From the NCBI GenBank assembly GCA_031769625.1, contig JAUIMM010000534.1, positions 7,394,001 to 7,458,000 on the forward strand: a stretch of 64,000 nt of DNA, in the 5' to 3' direction. Below are positions 33,342 to 44,927 of this stretch, in pieces (the stretch's first letter is position 1; each line of letters begins with the position of its first letter). Source of the stretch: Taudactylus pleione (taxonomy: Eukaryota > Chordata > Amphibia > Anura > Myobatrachidae). The position numbers and the translations under genes were made by a program. Under the pieces are notes generated by a model. The model was not told the DNA's origin. It did no database searches and saw nothing but the letters and a program-made list of their open reading frames with translations.

Positions 33342-33475
33342 GCCTTTTTTCATGTTAGACACATCGCCAAGGGCTTCTCTATACCATTCTACAAGCGGAT
33401 GCTGGGGAAGAAGCTCGCCATGGCGGACCTGGAGGCCACTGACCCTTAGATCTACAGGTCTCTCACATGGATAAG
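33342..33475 (+). CDS. Ligase exon: HECT N-lobe with in-frame TAG
   Basis: Follows CCCTCCAG and reads AFFHVRHIAKGFSIPFYKRM, then KKLAMADLEATDP, a TAG at 33447-33449, and IYRSLTWI. The donor GTGAGT follows 33475. The stop falls where family members have a Glu (GAG), so a single G-to-T change explains it. Translation would end before the hinge and C-lobe. Confidence 0.9.
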
Positions 33476-34130
33476 GTGAGTAATTAAAGACTTGTGCCAA
33501 GTGCACTAAGGTTGTGAGGAGACAAAGTTTGTTTAGTAGGACATTAGGATTAGCATGTGGGAAGACCATGCTATTCTATGCATACAGCTCAGAGCCTTAA
33601 CTCTGCTCCTATTTGGTTCCTAAACCCTATTAACACCACCAAAAAGTGCTCAGTATCACACTTTGAGTAAATAAGAAAGTTAAGTATCTTTTTAACCATG
33701 CATCATTTTTCTAAGCTGTCTATATAATTCCCTCCTTTTCAAATTCTCTTTGGAGGGCAAACAAGTATGGCTGCCAGTCACACCCACTTACACCTAAACA
33801 TAGTACTCATCTTATCATCTGGTAGAGGAAATGAAGGGGGAAACATCAAAGCACACAGAGCAGGTTGAGCTCAAAGTGGAGTTGCAAAGCCTCTCTGCTC
33901 ACTTCATCGTCTGCCATGTGACAGTGGTTGTTATGGTGTTCACATGACACTGCAAAATCATCAATCATTTATAGCATCTAGGTTACAGCATCCTGCTCAT
34001 GTCTCTGTATGAACAGAATGTCTGGATACAAAACTTCATTCTTCTGTTTCTTTATCCTGCACCTCCCCTGTAATGCTGTGATATCTGGCTACACAATGTG
34101 TACAATGGTGTCTACGCTTCTTGTTTGCAG

Positions 34131-34268
34131 AGACAACATCGAGGACTGTGACTTGGAGCTGTTCTTCTCTGTAACCATGGACACGCTAGGAGAGGTCACA
34201 TCCCACGAGCTGAGGCCGGATGGGGCAAACATCCGGGTTACTGAGGCCAATAAGGAGGAATATGTTAG
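34131..34268 (+). CDS. Ligase exon: HECT N-lobe, DNIEDCDLE segment
   Basis: Follows TTGTTTGCAG and reads RDNIEDCDLELFFSV, then EVTSHELRPDGANIRV and NKEEYV. The coding match ends at 34268 (AG), where GT should start the intron but the sequence is ATAAGC. The next exon continues in the right phase, so the boundary is well placed and the donor is mutated. Confidence 0.85.
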
Positions 34269-35039
34269 ATAAGCAACTGTACATAAGTGGCAACATGTAG
34301 TAAATGCTTATTTCCCCCTCATTATGAAACTGATAGACATCGCCAGCGGTTTGGAGGCACAACCACTGAATTTACTATTTAGAGGTTTTGATGGTGTTTT
34401 AAAAAATGGCTGCCGATATCTGTCGGATTCCAAATGTACAAAAACCCACCATAAAACTGCCATGTCCATCCGGCCAATCAGAAGAGTCACAATACACTTA
34501 TAGTCGGGGCAATCATTATGTATTGACTAAGGAGGCAAATGACATTGATCTCTCTCTTACATGGGAAATATTATTTTATTATTATATTGGAGCAAAGTTA
34601 ATGTTTCATTTCATTAAGACACTAATATTATTAATTATAGTAAAGAAAAAATTAGAGATGAGCGGTTCGGATTCTGTGGAATCTGAACCGCTCCGAACAT
34701 AGGGGATCCGAGTCCACCCGAACCCTGTTTGGGTGTTCCCCGCCTGACTCGGATCCCCGTTCAGGGCCGAACGGTGGCCTCCTGATGTCGGATTCTCGCG
34801 AGAGAATCCGACGTCAGGGCTCCTCTAGTGTAGGGCAGACCACTGCCCTACACAGTGTTTGTAATAGCAGCCAATGAGAGTCAGGCAGACTCTCGATGGC
34901 TGCTGCATGGAGTGAGCCGGTTGGAGCTCACTCATGAGCTCCGTCTTCCGGCTCCCTACCCGCTTAATACAGCAGAGCAGAGCGGACGGCGGCAGGAGCG
35001 GGGATTCAGGTAAGTTTTTTTTTTTCTAATTTTTGTGTT

Positions 35040-36225
35040 TGTAAGGGGGCGCTACTGGGGGCATGTTAATGGGGGGGCACTGTTACTGGGGGGCATACTA
35101 CTACTGGGGGCCTGCTAATGGGGGCACTACTACTGGAGGCCTGCTAATGGGGGCACTACTACTGGGGGCCTGCTAATGGGGGCACTACTACTGGGGGCCT
35201 GCTACTGGGGGCACACTACTGGGGGGCATACTACTACTGGGGGCATGCTAATGGGGCAATACTACTGGGGGCCTGCTATGGGGGGCATACTACTGGGGGG
35301 CCTGCTAATGGGGGCACTACTACTGGGGGGCATACTACTACTGGGGGCATACTACCGGGGGCATGCTAATGGGGGCACTACTACTGGGGGCCTGCTAATG
35401 GGGGCACTACCACTGGGGGCATGCTACTGGAGGCACTGCAACTGGGGGCACTGCAACTGGGGGCATGCTAATGGGGCACTACTACTGGAGGCCTGCTAAT
35501 GGGGGCACTGCTACTGGGGGGCATACTACTACTGGGGGCCTGCTACTGGGGGCACACTACTGGGGGGCATACTACTACTGGGGGCATGCTAATGGGGCAA
35601 TACTACTGGGGGCCTGCTATGGGGGGCATACTACTGGGGGGCCTGCTAATGGGGGCACTACTACTGGGGGGCATACTACTACTGGGGGCATACTACCGGG
35701 GACATGCTAATGGGGGCACTACTACTGGGGGCCTGCTAATAGGGGCACTACCACTGGGGGCATGCTACTGGAGGCACTGCAACTGGGGGCACTGCAACTG
35801 GGGGCATGCTAATGGGGCACTACTACTGGAGGCCTGCTAATGGGGGCACTGCTACTGGGGGGCATACTACTACTGGGGGCACTGCATAGGGGACCCTACT
35901 ACTAAGGGGACTACATAGGGGGCACCACTACTGGGGGCATGGTGTAAGGGACACCACTGCTGGGAGCATTGAATAAGTGGCACTACTACTGTGGGCATTG
36001 TATAAGGGGCATTACTACTGTGGGCTTTATGTATAAGGGTCACTACTGTGGGCATTGTGTAAAAGGGTCACTACTGTGGGCATTATGTAAAAGGGGCACT
36101 ACTATGGACATTGTGTAAAAGTGTAAAAGGAGCACTATGGGCATTGTGTAAAAGGGGCACTACTGTGGGCATTGTGTAAAAGGGGCACTACTATGGGCAT
36201 TGTGTAAAAGGGGCACTACTATGTG
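35040..36225. repeat. About 30-bp GC-rich minisatellite with 341-bp higher-order duplication
   Basis: Units of GGGGGCACTACTACTGG plus GGGCCTGCTAATG. The block from about 35195 to 35535 is repeated almost exactly at 35536-35876. Unit sequence and flanks match the 26165 minisatellite in inverse orientation. It decays to simpler GGGCATTGTGTAAAAG units after 35950. Confidence 0.9.
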
Positions 36226-36684
36226 TTGTAACATAAATAAGAGACTCTACTTTATGGTGTAATGTGAATCAGGGACACTATGTGCGGTGTAATGTGAATA
36301 AGATTGTGCACTGTGACTCCTAGGGCCGTAGGCCCACTTTGTAAACAAGTACTGTGATTCTGCTGGCCGTACCCCACTGGGTGGGTGCACTACTTTTAAT
36401 TTCTGTCACTGCTGTGTGGCAATGTGTCATAGATGTGTTTTTTTTCAACAATAAATTTTTATTGAATTCTTTGAAAAACAATAAAGTATAGAAAATACTA
36501 AAGAAGGGATATAAAGGAAAAAAGATATAAAAATACAAATGAAAAAACACAAAGTACACATTATCAGGACATATATAAAATATATCATTACAAAATGTTC
36601 ATATAGCAACATATTGTACAATAAAGTATCTAAAATATACATAACATTGCATTGTGGTATCACAAGATTACATGTATCACAAGA

Positions 36685-39600
36685 TTAAACCCTCAATTTT
36701 GATTCCCAATATTCAGACCATCTAAGCCATCTAATAGGAGGATCGGAGGCAGAGGAGGAGTAACAAACTCCCGCTGTCTCAAACTCGCAATGTGATTGCA
36801 CCTCTTTCTCGATAGCATCTAAACTGGGAGTATAAGGTGTACGCCACTGTCGTGCCAACAACAGTTTAGTGGCCAGGAAGAGATGACCCATAATATAGCG
36901 ATCATTGTTGGTCAAGCCACCATGATATAGATGGAATAAAGCTATTAATGGATTAGGTGGGATAGAGACATTAAGTATTTTAAAGATTAGGTCAAACACT
37001 GATGCCCATAACACTTTGATACGAGGGCACGACCAAAATATATGGATCAGAGAGCCCACATTTCCACAATCACGCCAACACAAGTTGGATTGTGAGGGCC
37101 AAAAGGTATGCATTAGCACCGGGGTGAGATATGTACGATGAAGCAATTTATAAAACTGTTTGGTGCGAGTAATACACTTAGAGAGATTAAAACATGTTCG
37201 AAATATGATATGCCAATCTTCCTTGGATATTATACATGAGAGATCTACTTCCCATTTCAATAGGGATTTAAATTGAGTAAATTTGTGAGATTTAGTTGAA
37301 TATAGATACCACCATGTAATGTCTCCTCTGCCTCCAATCCTACACAATGGATCGATAAGAAATCTGGGTAGTCTGTGCACTATATATGGAGAGGGAGTAA
37401 TACTACCGAGCCAATGTCTCAATTGTAGGTACTTGAAAAAGTGTCTGGAGGGGAGAGAAAATAATGTTTGAAGCTGAGTATATGATAACAGAGAATCCGG
37501 AGTGGTTACGTCATCTAAGGTTAAAATTCCTCGGGCCCTCCAAGTGTCAAAAGATAGATTTGGAATTAAGGTAGCTAATCCCTCAAGGGAAAAATTTGCA
37601 GCGGGAAGGACAATGTCTGATGTTATTGTGTCTAGTTCAAGCCATGCTTTACGGGAGTTGGAAACTGACACTGACCTTCCCTGCGCCCTCACCGATACTG
37701 ATGGAGGAAGCCACAGATAGTCTGCAAGAGGGAATGGGGAAACCATACCGCGCTCCAATAGAGCCCACGATTTTGGATTACCCTGAGTAAACCAGGCATT
37801 AAATTGGGAGATCATTGTGGCTAGTTGATAACATCGTAAATCTGGGTAAGATAATCCCCCCTCCGATTTTGGATAAGACATAGTCTTCCTAGCTAATCTA
37901 GGTTTCTTGCCCCTCCATATATACTTAATAAATACTGCGTGAAACTTATTAAGAATTGTTTTTGGGACTAGAATAGGGATTGTCCAAAATAAATATAGAA
38001 TTTTTGGTAGAATCACCATTTTTATGGCCGATATGCGACCTAACCAGGATATATTTTGCATCATCCAGTCTGTTGTTAATGATGTTACACTTCGCAACAG
38101 AAGTAAATAAGTAGCCGATATCAAATTATTAGTAGTGGGAGTTAGATAAATACCAAGATACTTGATACTATTCTCTTGCCAGGAATAAGAATATTCTGAT
38201 TTTAGGGATTGTATCATTGTCAAAGAGAGATTAATAGGCAAGGCTTCAGTTTTGGATCCGTTTAATTTATAATAGTATACTCTAGAGTAGGATTCTAGTA
38301 TTGAATGTAAGTAAGGTAGGGAGGTATTGGGGTTCGTGAGGGTCTAAAGGACATCATCTGCGAACAGACTGACTTTATATGTATGATTAAATAAAACTGA
38401 TCCCTGAATAAATTGGTGAGATCGTATGGTTTCTGCTAAGGGTTCAATCGCTAATGCGAACATTAGTGGGGATAAAAGGCATCCCTGTCGCATACCATTA
38501 GTAATTGGAAATACTGATGATAAAATACCGTTAACAAAAATTCTAGCTGAAGGGTTGGAGTATAATGCTGCTATCGATGAAAGTGCAAAGCTCTTGAAAC
38601 CAAATTTGCGGAGGACAGCATGAAGGTACCCCCAGTGTAATCTGTCAAATGCCTTCTCGGCGTCTAATCCCAACAACAAAAGGGGCTGGTCTATTTCAGA
38701 GAAGGCATCCACTATATCAATCACTCGTCTCGTATTGTCAGAAGACTGACGTCCTTGAACAAATCCAACCTGGTCCCGATGGATAAGAGTAGGAAGTTAA
38801 GGATTTATCCGATTTGCAATTAATTTAGCGTAAATTTAGACATCTGTATTAAGGAGTGCAATTGGGCGATAATTTGGTAGTAAAGTCTGATTCTTCCCAG
38901 GTTTAGGAAATGCTACGATCCTTGCCTCAAGCATTTCTTTTGGGAAAGATCCTACCCTGGAAACCTCATTAAACAGCTGAGCTAGGAGTGGGGATAAGGT
39001 ATTTGTGAATTTTTTGTAAAATGAGTTGGTGTATCCATCTGGACCAGGGGCCTTCTCCATTGGAAGGGACTTAATAACGGACTCAACTTCATCACTGGAC
39101 CAAGGTCGCTCAAGTAAGCTAAGCGAGTCGGGATCAAGCGTAGGAAGGTTAAGTTTTCTCAAAAAGTTTGCTATATCAACCTTCTTTGGTTGGTAGACCT
39201 CAGAATCTGCCTGTAAATTGTACAGGGTGGTATAGTACTCAGCGAAGGCATCTGCTATAGAGAAAGGATCTGATATTTTCTTGCCTCCTGACGTGGATGT
39301 CAATCTAATGCGGTCCCTTACTTGTTTGCCCCTTAATTTCCTTGCAAGCATACGTCCTGCCCTGTCTCCCTGAACATAACATTTTTGCTTTAATTTGAAT
39401 AGGGATTTGTGAACCTCTTTCAATGCCAATGCGTTCCATTCCTCTCGGACTTTGAGGAGTTCACGATAAATGTTATCATTAGACGGTTCTGTCTTATGTT
39501 TAAATTCTAGATCAGAGAGTCGAGATTCTATATCAGTCTGAAGTGACGCTGCTTTCTTACCACTGCTTTTAAAGCACACCAGAATGTAAATTGGGATGTG

Positions 39601-40477
39601 TCTTCTGGTACATTAGTCTCCAAAAATAATAAAAGGGAGTTAGCTATGGTATGTTTAGCTTCTAAATTTAGGAGAAGATGTTCACCTAACCGCCAGGAAC
39701 CAGGAGGGGTTCTGGAACGGGTAATATCCCAACATTGGGATAATGCTGCATGATCGGACCAGGTAACTGGCAATATAGAGATTCGAGTGATAAATTTAAG
39801 TGTCCATGTATCCGAAAGGGCCAGATCGATACGCGAATAAGATTTATGGACATGGGAATAGAAGGTGAAATCTTTTTTCACCAGGGTGTTTGGCCCTCCA
39901 TACATCATACAAATCATATTCACTTAAAACACGCTTAAATAGGTGGGAATTGTCTTGGGTGGGTCGGGAGTGGACTGTGGTTCTAGGAGATGATTTATCA
40001 AGAGAGGGATCGAGAGTCATATTAAAATCTTCCAGAATCAGAATTGACCCTTTACTACAAGATTGGAGAGACGCACAATATTTCCTAAAGAAAGCGGGTT
40101 GTTTGGTATTTGGGGCATATATTGAGGCCATTGTCACTTGTTTATCATCTAAAAGACCTATGAGTATTAAATATCTACCTTCTTTGTCTGTTATTTGTTC
40201 TTGCATTACAAAATTAAGAGTTAGAGAAAAGTATTGCGACTCCTGCTTTCTTAGAGGGTCCATTAGACATGTAACATTTAGGAAATTTGGAATCAGAAAA
40301 CTGGGGAGGGGAAGAGAAGGGGAAATGGGTCTCCTGTAGTGCAACGATGGGAGCCTTAGCTTTGGCAAAATATTTGAGGGTCAGTCTCCTTTTATTAGGG
40401 GAATTGAGACCCTTAGTGTTCAATGAGAGAATCTTAACCTTTGGGCAAGAGCAGTGACTTGCTGAGAACCATTGCAC
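36685..40477 (-). pseudogene. L1 ORF2 (endonuclease, reverse transcriptase)
   Basis: The apurinic-type endonuclease starts near 40477 with LSLNTKGLNSPNKR and ALQETH. Later EN pieces run to 39844 and 39528 in shifting frames. RT begins in 39579-38836 (EKAPGPDGYTNSFYKKF, NYRPIALLN). The catalytic FADD is at 38353-38364 at the end of the 38724-38344 segment. The C-terminal 518-codon piece (38241-36685) has the Cys-rich region CWRDCGNVGSLIHIFW. The enzyme would nick target DNA and copy its own RNA. At least three frame breaks make this copy inactive. Confidence 0.9.
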
Positions 40478-41362
40478 ATATAAACATATTGCAAGAACAT
40501 ATATCTATCAGTGTACCGGGAGAAGAAAAAAAAAAAAACAAGGGAGATTTTTGAACATAATGGATAGAGAATACACACATAAATACAGGAAAAAATACTA
40601 CCAACAGGAACTACAATAGACCGCCACCAGTGGCGGCACTTTGGGGGGTATGTGGCAGAGGATAAGAACCTCCATCATTAAAAAATCAACTATACATATA
40701 GATAAAGGAGTAGTACAAACTACAATGCAATAAAATAATAAAAGGTCAACAGAAGTTGTCCCTATATTTCCTGGTCCCAGGAAAACTAAAAAGGAAGCTG
40801 TTATCTGTTACCAATTTACAGATTAATATTAATATTAATAGGGGGATATAGAATGTGGGTCTCCATACAACCAAAATAAAAGGATCCACTTTGATTATAG
40901 TGGAGTACTAGATAACACATTAATCACATTAAACCATTAAGAGAAACCATAATATAATTAACTATCCTCTGTGGTAGAGAAGGACCAAAAAAAACATTTA
41001 TAAACCCCAGAGGATCAAGTTTAGGAACAAATATAATTAACATTTCCACAGGTGTTGTGGGGGAAAAACAGTTAAATTCTGATTACAGCGGTTGAAGGCA
41101 TTGGAAACCCTACGTATGGAGTTAGTATCCTTAACAATGATCGCAACAGACTATAAAGCATGTTCGCTCATGTGAATATATTAAATTACATAGAGACCCT
41201 TCCCCCTGAAAGCATAACATATTTAGGGCAACATGATTGTAGAAAGGTGAACAGAGGCGAATATGAAAGGATATCATGTCGATGAGGCCGCTTGCGACCA
41301 TTCCCCTTCAATCCGCAGGCTGCCTGGTAACCTCAATGATATGTCCTGTATATTCCAGGATA

Positions 41363-42241
41363 CTAGCTGCTGTATGCCATCTTCGGGAAAGAGATAACGG
41401 TGATGGAGCCATTTCTTCTTATTAGCAACTTGGTTGGAAATCCCCAATGATAAGGAATATCCGCTTTCTGAAGGGTTCTGGTGACCTGTAGGAAGGATCT
41501 TCGGAGGGCCAAAGTAGCCGCAGAAAGGTCCCCGAATATTTGGAGGTCACCGAGAATCGTAGATGGCCTAGCTGCACGTAATATAATTTCTTTAATATGG
41601 AAATAATGGAGACGCATTAGGATGTCTCTAGAGGCTCCTGGTGGAGTGGCACGCGCCTTGGGTAGGCGTTGTATGCGATCCAGGAGGAAGTCTGTAATCG
41701 AGGTGGTCGGAAGCAGCCTCATAAATAAATCAGTTGCATATTGCTTCAGGTCTGCATTGGATACTGATTCTGGAATGCAGCAGATTTTCATATTATTGCA
41801 TCTGGACCTGTCTTCGAGGTCCCCCACTTTGCTCTTGAGTGAGATTACTTCTGCCTGGAGTTCCTCGTGTTGGTTAATCAATTCGTTGTGGGATTTAACC
41901 ACTTCCTCCAATTTATTTTCGAGGTGATCTGTGCGGGATCCCAAATCATCAACCGGTCTTTGGCACGTTTGTAGAGCAGCTTTAAAGTCGGCAGAGATAT
42001 CTGCTTTGAAAGATGCTAATAGTTGCTTCATGGATCCCATTGTAAGGGGAGCATCATCTGGCATATTGCTCTGTTGTGACGGCAGAGGGGGGGAAAAGTC
42101 AAAAGGTGCGCTGAGAGCAGACAGTTGTTTAGAACTTCTATCTTGTGCTGGGCCTGTTTTAGTTGTATGAGACGGTGGTGATGGCTTAAAGAAGCTTACT
42201 GGAGGGACCGTTGGGGGAGGTTTCTGACGTTTAGGACCCAT
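41363..42241 (-). CDS. L1 ORF1 RNA-binding protein
   Basis: A complete 292-codon frame starting MGPKRQKPPP. Residues 1-75 are Pro/Ser-rich and disordered. About 80-150 is a coiled coil with heptads (LENKLEEVVKSHNEL). An RRM-like core follows (LEDRSRCNNMKICCIP), then a C-terminal domain (RDILMRLHYFHIKE). This is the standard layout of vertebrate L1 ORF1p, a trimeric nucleic-acid chaperone that coats L1 RNA. It remains open although ORF2 is broken. Confidence 0.85.
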   Translation of the reverse strand: MGPKRQKPPPTVPPVSFFKPSPPSHTTKTGPAQDRSSKQLSALSAPFDFSPPLPSQQSNMPDDAPLTMGSMKQLLASFKADISADFKAALQTCQRPVDDLGSRTDHLENKLEEVVKSHNELINQHEELQAEVISLKSKVGDLEDRSRCNNMKICCIPESVSNADLKQYATDLFMRLLPTTSITDFLLDRIQRLPKARATPPGASRDILMRLHYFHIKEIILRAARPSTILGDLQIFGDLSAATLALRRSFLQVTRTLQKADIPYHWGFPTKLLIRRNGSITVISFPKMAYSS

Positions 42242-43435
42242 AATGATACAGGCAGTAATCCGATGGAGTAATGAGAACTAGTGGTGATCAGCAAGACATA
42301 TCAGAATCAATGCAGGTTGCGGTGCAGTTTGTACTTCAATAAAATATCATATCATATCATAACAGGAACGATGGAGGTTATCAGCATGTTTAACGCAAGA
42401 ACATTTTCCAGATAGCTAGCTGCGGGAAGATAGTAGTAATAGTAATAATATGGAGGGCTTGTTGACGCTGATAAATGAGACCTCGCCCTACCCAGCACTT
42501 TGTATTTGGTCAAGGTAGCCACTGTAGGAGAACCAACAGATTATTTCAGTAACTGCCCTTGTACTGTAACACTGTAAAGGAAGTCCAATTCCTACAAAGG
42601 CATATGATGTAGATGAAAAAGGGGAAAAAATTGAGAAGCTGCCCCTGATAGAATTGGGGTTATAGTGGGGAAGTACTTGTTTGCAGGAGGTTAAAATCTC
42701 CTGTGTGTGACCTCTGTGCTGCGATGGGAGAGGAAGATGGCTGCCTCCTTCTGGGGAGACTAGGTGCTGAGCTCAGCTGGTCAGGAATTCTCCGGTATAT
42801 ACAGTGGGGGGCCCGGGCTGGCAATGTATGGCCACTGGTCCAACAGCAGAGGCCCGGGCTCCAGTCAGCGCAACAGCCGTCACCGACAACGCAGCAGCCG
42901 CTGCCTTCCGTCCGGAGATAGATGTGCTTTAAACTGTGGTGTCTGTGCCGCTGCTTTGTCGCTTGGTAACCAGTCAGCTCACTGCAACCTTTGGCCAATA
43001 ATGGTGAAAACTATAATTTAAACTGTTAGGTGGTCTAAATTGACTGGAAATGACTGGAAATTAAGGTTATTGAGGTTAATAATCCCATAGGAAGAAAAAA
43101 AAAGCCCAATTTATGTGATTTTAGCTTTTTTTTGTCAATTTTTGTAAAAAAATCCAAATCCAAATCCAAATCCAAAGCCAGTCACCGCAGTTTGGCAAAT
43201 CCAAATCCAAATCTGGCAAAAATGGTCCGGCGCACATCCCTAGAAGAAATAAAATTATAAGTTTTGCTCCATCATAAAAATATTTTTAACACCAACTAAC
43301 AATGAAATGATGTTGCCCCAATCAGTGTCACTAACAGATAACAGTAATACAGCACTACGGTCCTGCTATTAGCTGTGCATGGCCTGGGAAGGGAAAACCG
43401 CTGTGACCCCTCTCACTCTGTCTCTGTATCTCTAG

Positions 43436-43553
43436 TCTGATGGCTGAGTGGATGTTATCTAGAGGAGACCATCAGATGAGAGCATTCCTGGAGGGGTTTA
43501 GCAGCATTGTCCCCCTGCAGTGGCTGCAGTGCTTCCAGGAGGAGGAGCTGGAG
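43436..43553 (+). CDS. Ligase exon: HECT hinge-proximal segment
   Basis: Follows TATCTCTAG and encodes LMAEWMLSRG, then AFLEGFSSIVPLQWLQ and EEELE. The donor GTATGA follows 43553 in phase 0. It matches the WWP-type N-lobe end (VPLQWLQ). It lies 9.2 kb from the previous exon because of the hAT/L1 insertion. Confidence 0.9.
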
Positions 43554-44108
43554 GTATGATATACACTTATATATACGTATAGTTTTGTATTGTTGGGGCA
43601 TAAAGTGTATAGGGGCTCATTTATCATTTAATATAAGCTTCTATCGTCAGATGATAGATGTGACCCATAAACTTAAACTAAACTTAACTAAAATAAACAC
43701 AGGAGACCAAGTTATGCCGTTTAAATTAATTGGTCAGCTTTATTTGGTTACAAAGGTAGACATGGTGGCAGGAGAAAGAACGGCAACTAACCAGCGTCCA
43801 CTTGTCTTAGGCCGGAAGTAAATCACAACTTGTGAGGGCCAACTATCCCAGACAAGGGTAGGGTGATCTTAAAAACTTGCAAGGGCCAACTATCCCTTTC
43901 AGAGCAAGTGATGCGGCCCCAACACCCATGCCAATGCACCATTCATCCTGCTCGGTCGAGAGGTGCCGCTGACCCCAATAGGGTGAAATCAGCCTATCAG
44001 TGCATTGAAGGGGTGCGCACCGCTATTACTGCTGCAAGATGGACACTTCAATATTGCCGGTCTTTCCCGCCACAGCGGCTCTCAGGAGAGAAGCAGCCTG
44101 CCCCCATG

Positions 44109-44690
44109 CTAACCAACCAAGCCCTTAAAAACTGCAAAAATATCCTCTAGAAACAAAAAATTTCCCTCCTCAGTAAGATGAACTCCATCCCTGCGGAAAA
44201 GGTGGGCATCCTGAATCCGAATTAAAGGATGGTGCACCACCAACCCTCCCAATTCCAGCACGTGCCTAGCCACCCATTTGTTAACCTTCCTCCTGGACCT
44301 GTCCAAAGCCACACTATTATAGCAATATCGCCATGAAAGCCTGGCGATGATAGGGGACCACACCAAAAGGCAGTTAGGCAATAACCGAACCACCTCTCTC
44401 AAGTCACGAACAATCGCATGGCGCAACTCTAAGGAAGTTTGCTGGCCCAAATCATTGCCCCCGAGATGTATAATTAACACTAAAGGGGAACCAAATTCAG
44501 CTACTACTGACCTGTGCAAGTTGCACAACAAAGCTTCCCAAAGCATGCCCCTCTGCCCCAACCACCTAACACTCTCCCAACGTGGGAACACGGAGGCATC
44601 TACAGCAAAGCGCGACTGCCCGGCCCAAAAAATAAAAGAGTGACCAATGAACCAAATGGGCCTAGCGTCCTGGACACCTGCAAATATACA
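44109..44690 (-). CDS. SGNH hydrolase-like ORF of the YR retrotransposon
   Basis: The frame contains IWFIGHSFIFWAG (block I Ser in GHS, codons at 44638-44646), IIHLGGNDLGQQ (block III GGND near 44451-44463) and DGVHLTEEGN (block V Asp and His, 44175-44189). These are the catalytic Ser-His-Asp positions of SGNH esterases. About 190 residues, normal for a single domain. No ATG is near the start. A TGCAG sits at 44678-44682 just before it on the minus strand, so it may be joined by splicing. The element's use for an esterase is unknown. Confidence 0.7.
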   Translation of the reverse strand, partial: CIFAGVQDARPIWFIGHSFIFWAGQSRFAVDASVFPRWESVRWLGQRGMLWEALLCNLHRSVVAEFGSPLVLIIHLGGNDLGQQTSLELRHAIVRDLREVVRLLPNCLLVWSPIIARLSWRYCYNSVALDRSRRKVNKWVARHVLELGGLVVHHPLIRIQDAHLFRRDGVHLTEEGNFLFLEDIFAVFKGLVG

Positions 44691-44927
44691 GAAATAAAAT
44701 AGATAAGTATATATGCTTCATGTAAATCACAAAGGAGGAGTGGGAGGGGGGGAGGAAGACTTGACCCGAGGTGAAAACCTACAAAAAACCTGCTGGATCT
44801 TTTGTATATTTCATTTGTTCATATTAATATTATATTAAGCTAAACGATCAATGTCCAAAGCAGGGCAAAAAACAGGGCAAAATCTCTCGGGACCCCCACC
44901 GGAAAGGCAGCGAGTTGGCCAAGGCAC

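Larger units (their letters stand above)
36435..42990 (-). mobile_element. L1-type LINE, near full length, 5' limit approximate
   Basis: On the minus strand the order is 5' UTR (about 42990-42242), ORF1 (42241-41363), ORF2 (40477-36685) and a 3' UTR with AATAAA signals and an A-run ending at 36435. Several frameshifts and stops break ORF2. Inserted inside the hAT-ended unit at 34653-43242. I did not find a clear target-site duplication. Confidence 0.85.
34653..43242. mobile_element. hAT-ended unit containing a minisatellite and an L1
   Basis: Left end TAGAGATGAGCGG resembles the 12656 hAT. The right end (GGCGCACATCCCTA at 43242), with its 'GACTGGAAATTAAGGTTATTG' tail, matches that element's 3' tail. 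Flanking octamers GAAAAAAT (34645-34652) and GAAGAAAT (43243-43250) differ at one base. Between them lie a region homologous to 26121-27457, the minisatellite at 35040 and the L1. No transposase is left. Confidence 0.65.

Noticed and set aside
35176..35840. Gly/Leu/Tyr-rich ORFs
   Set aside because: Translation of the GC-rich minisatellite; no start context or domain.
34269..43435. Minor-class AT-AC intron
   Set aside because: The 5' end ATAAGC does not match the U12 consensus and the 3' end is CTAG.
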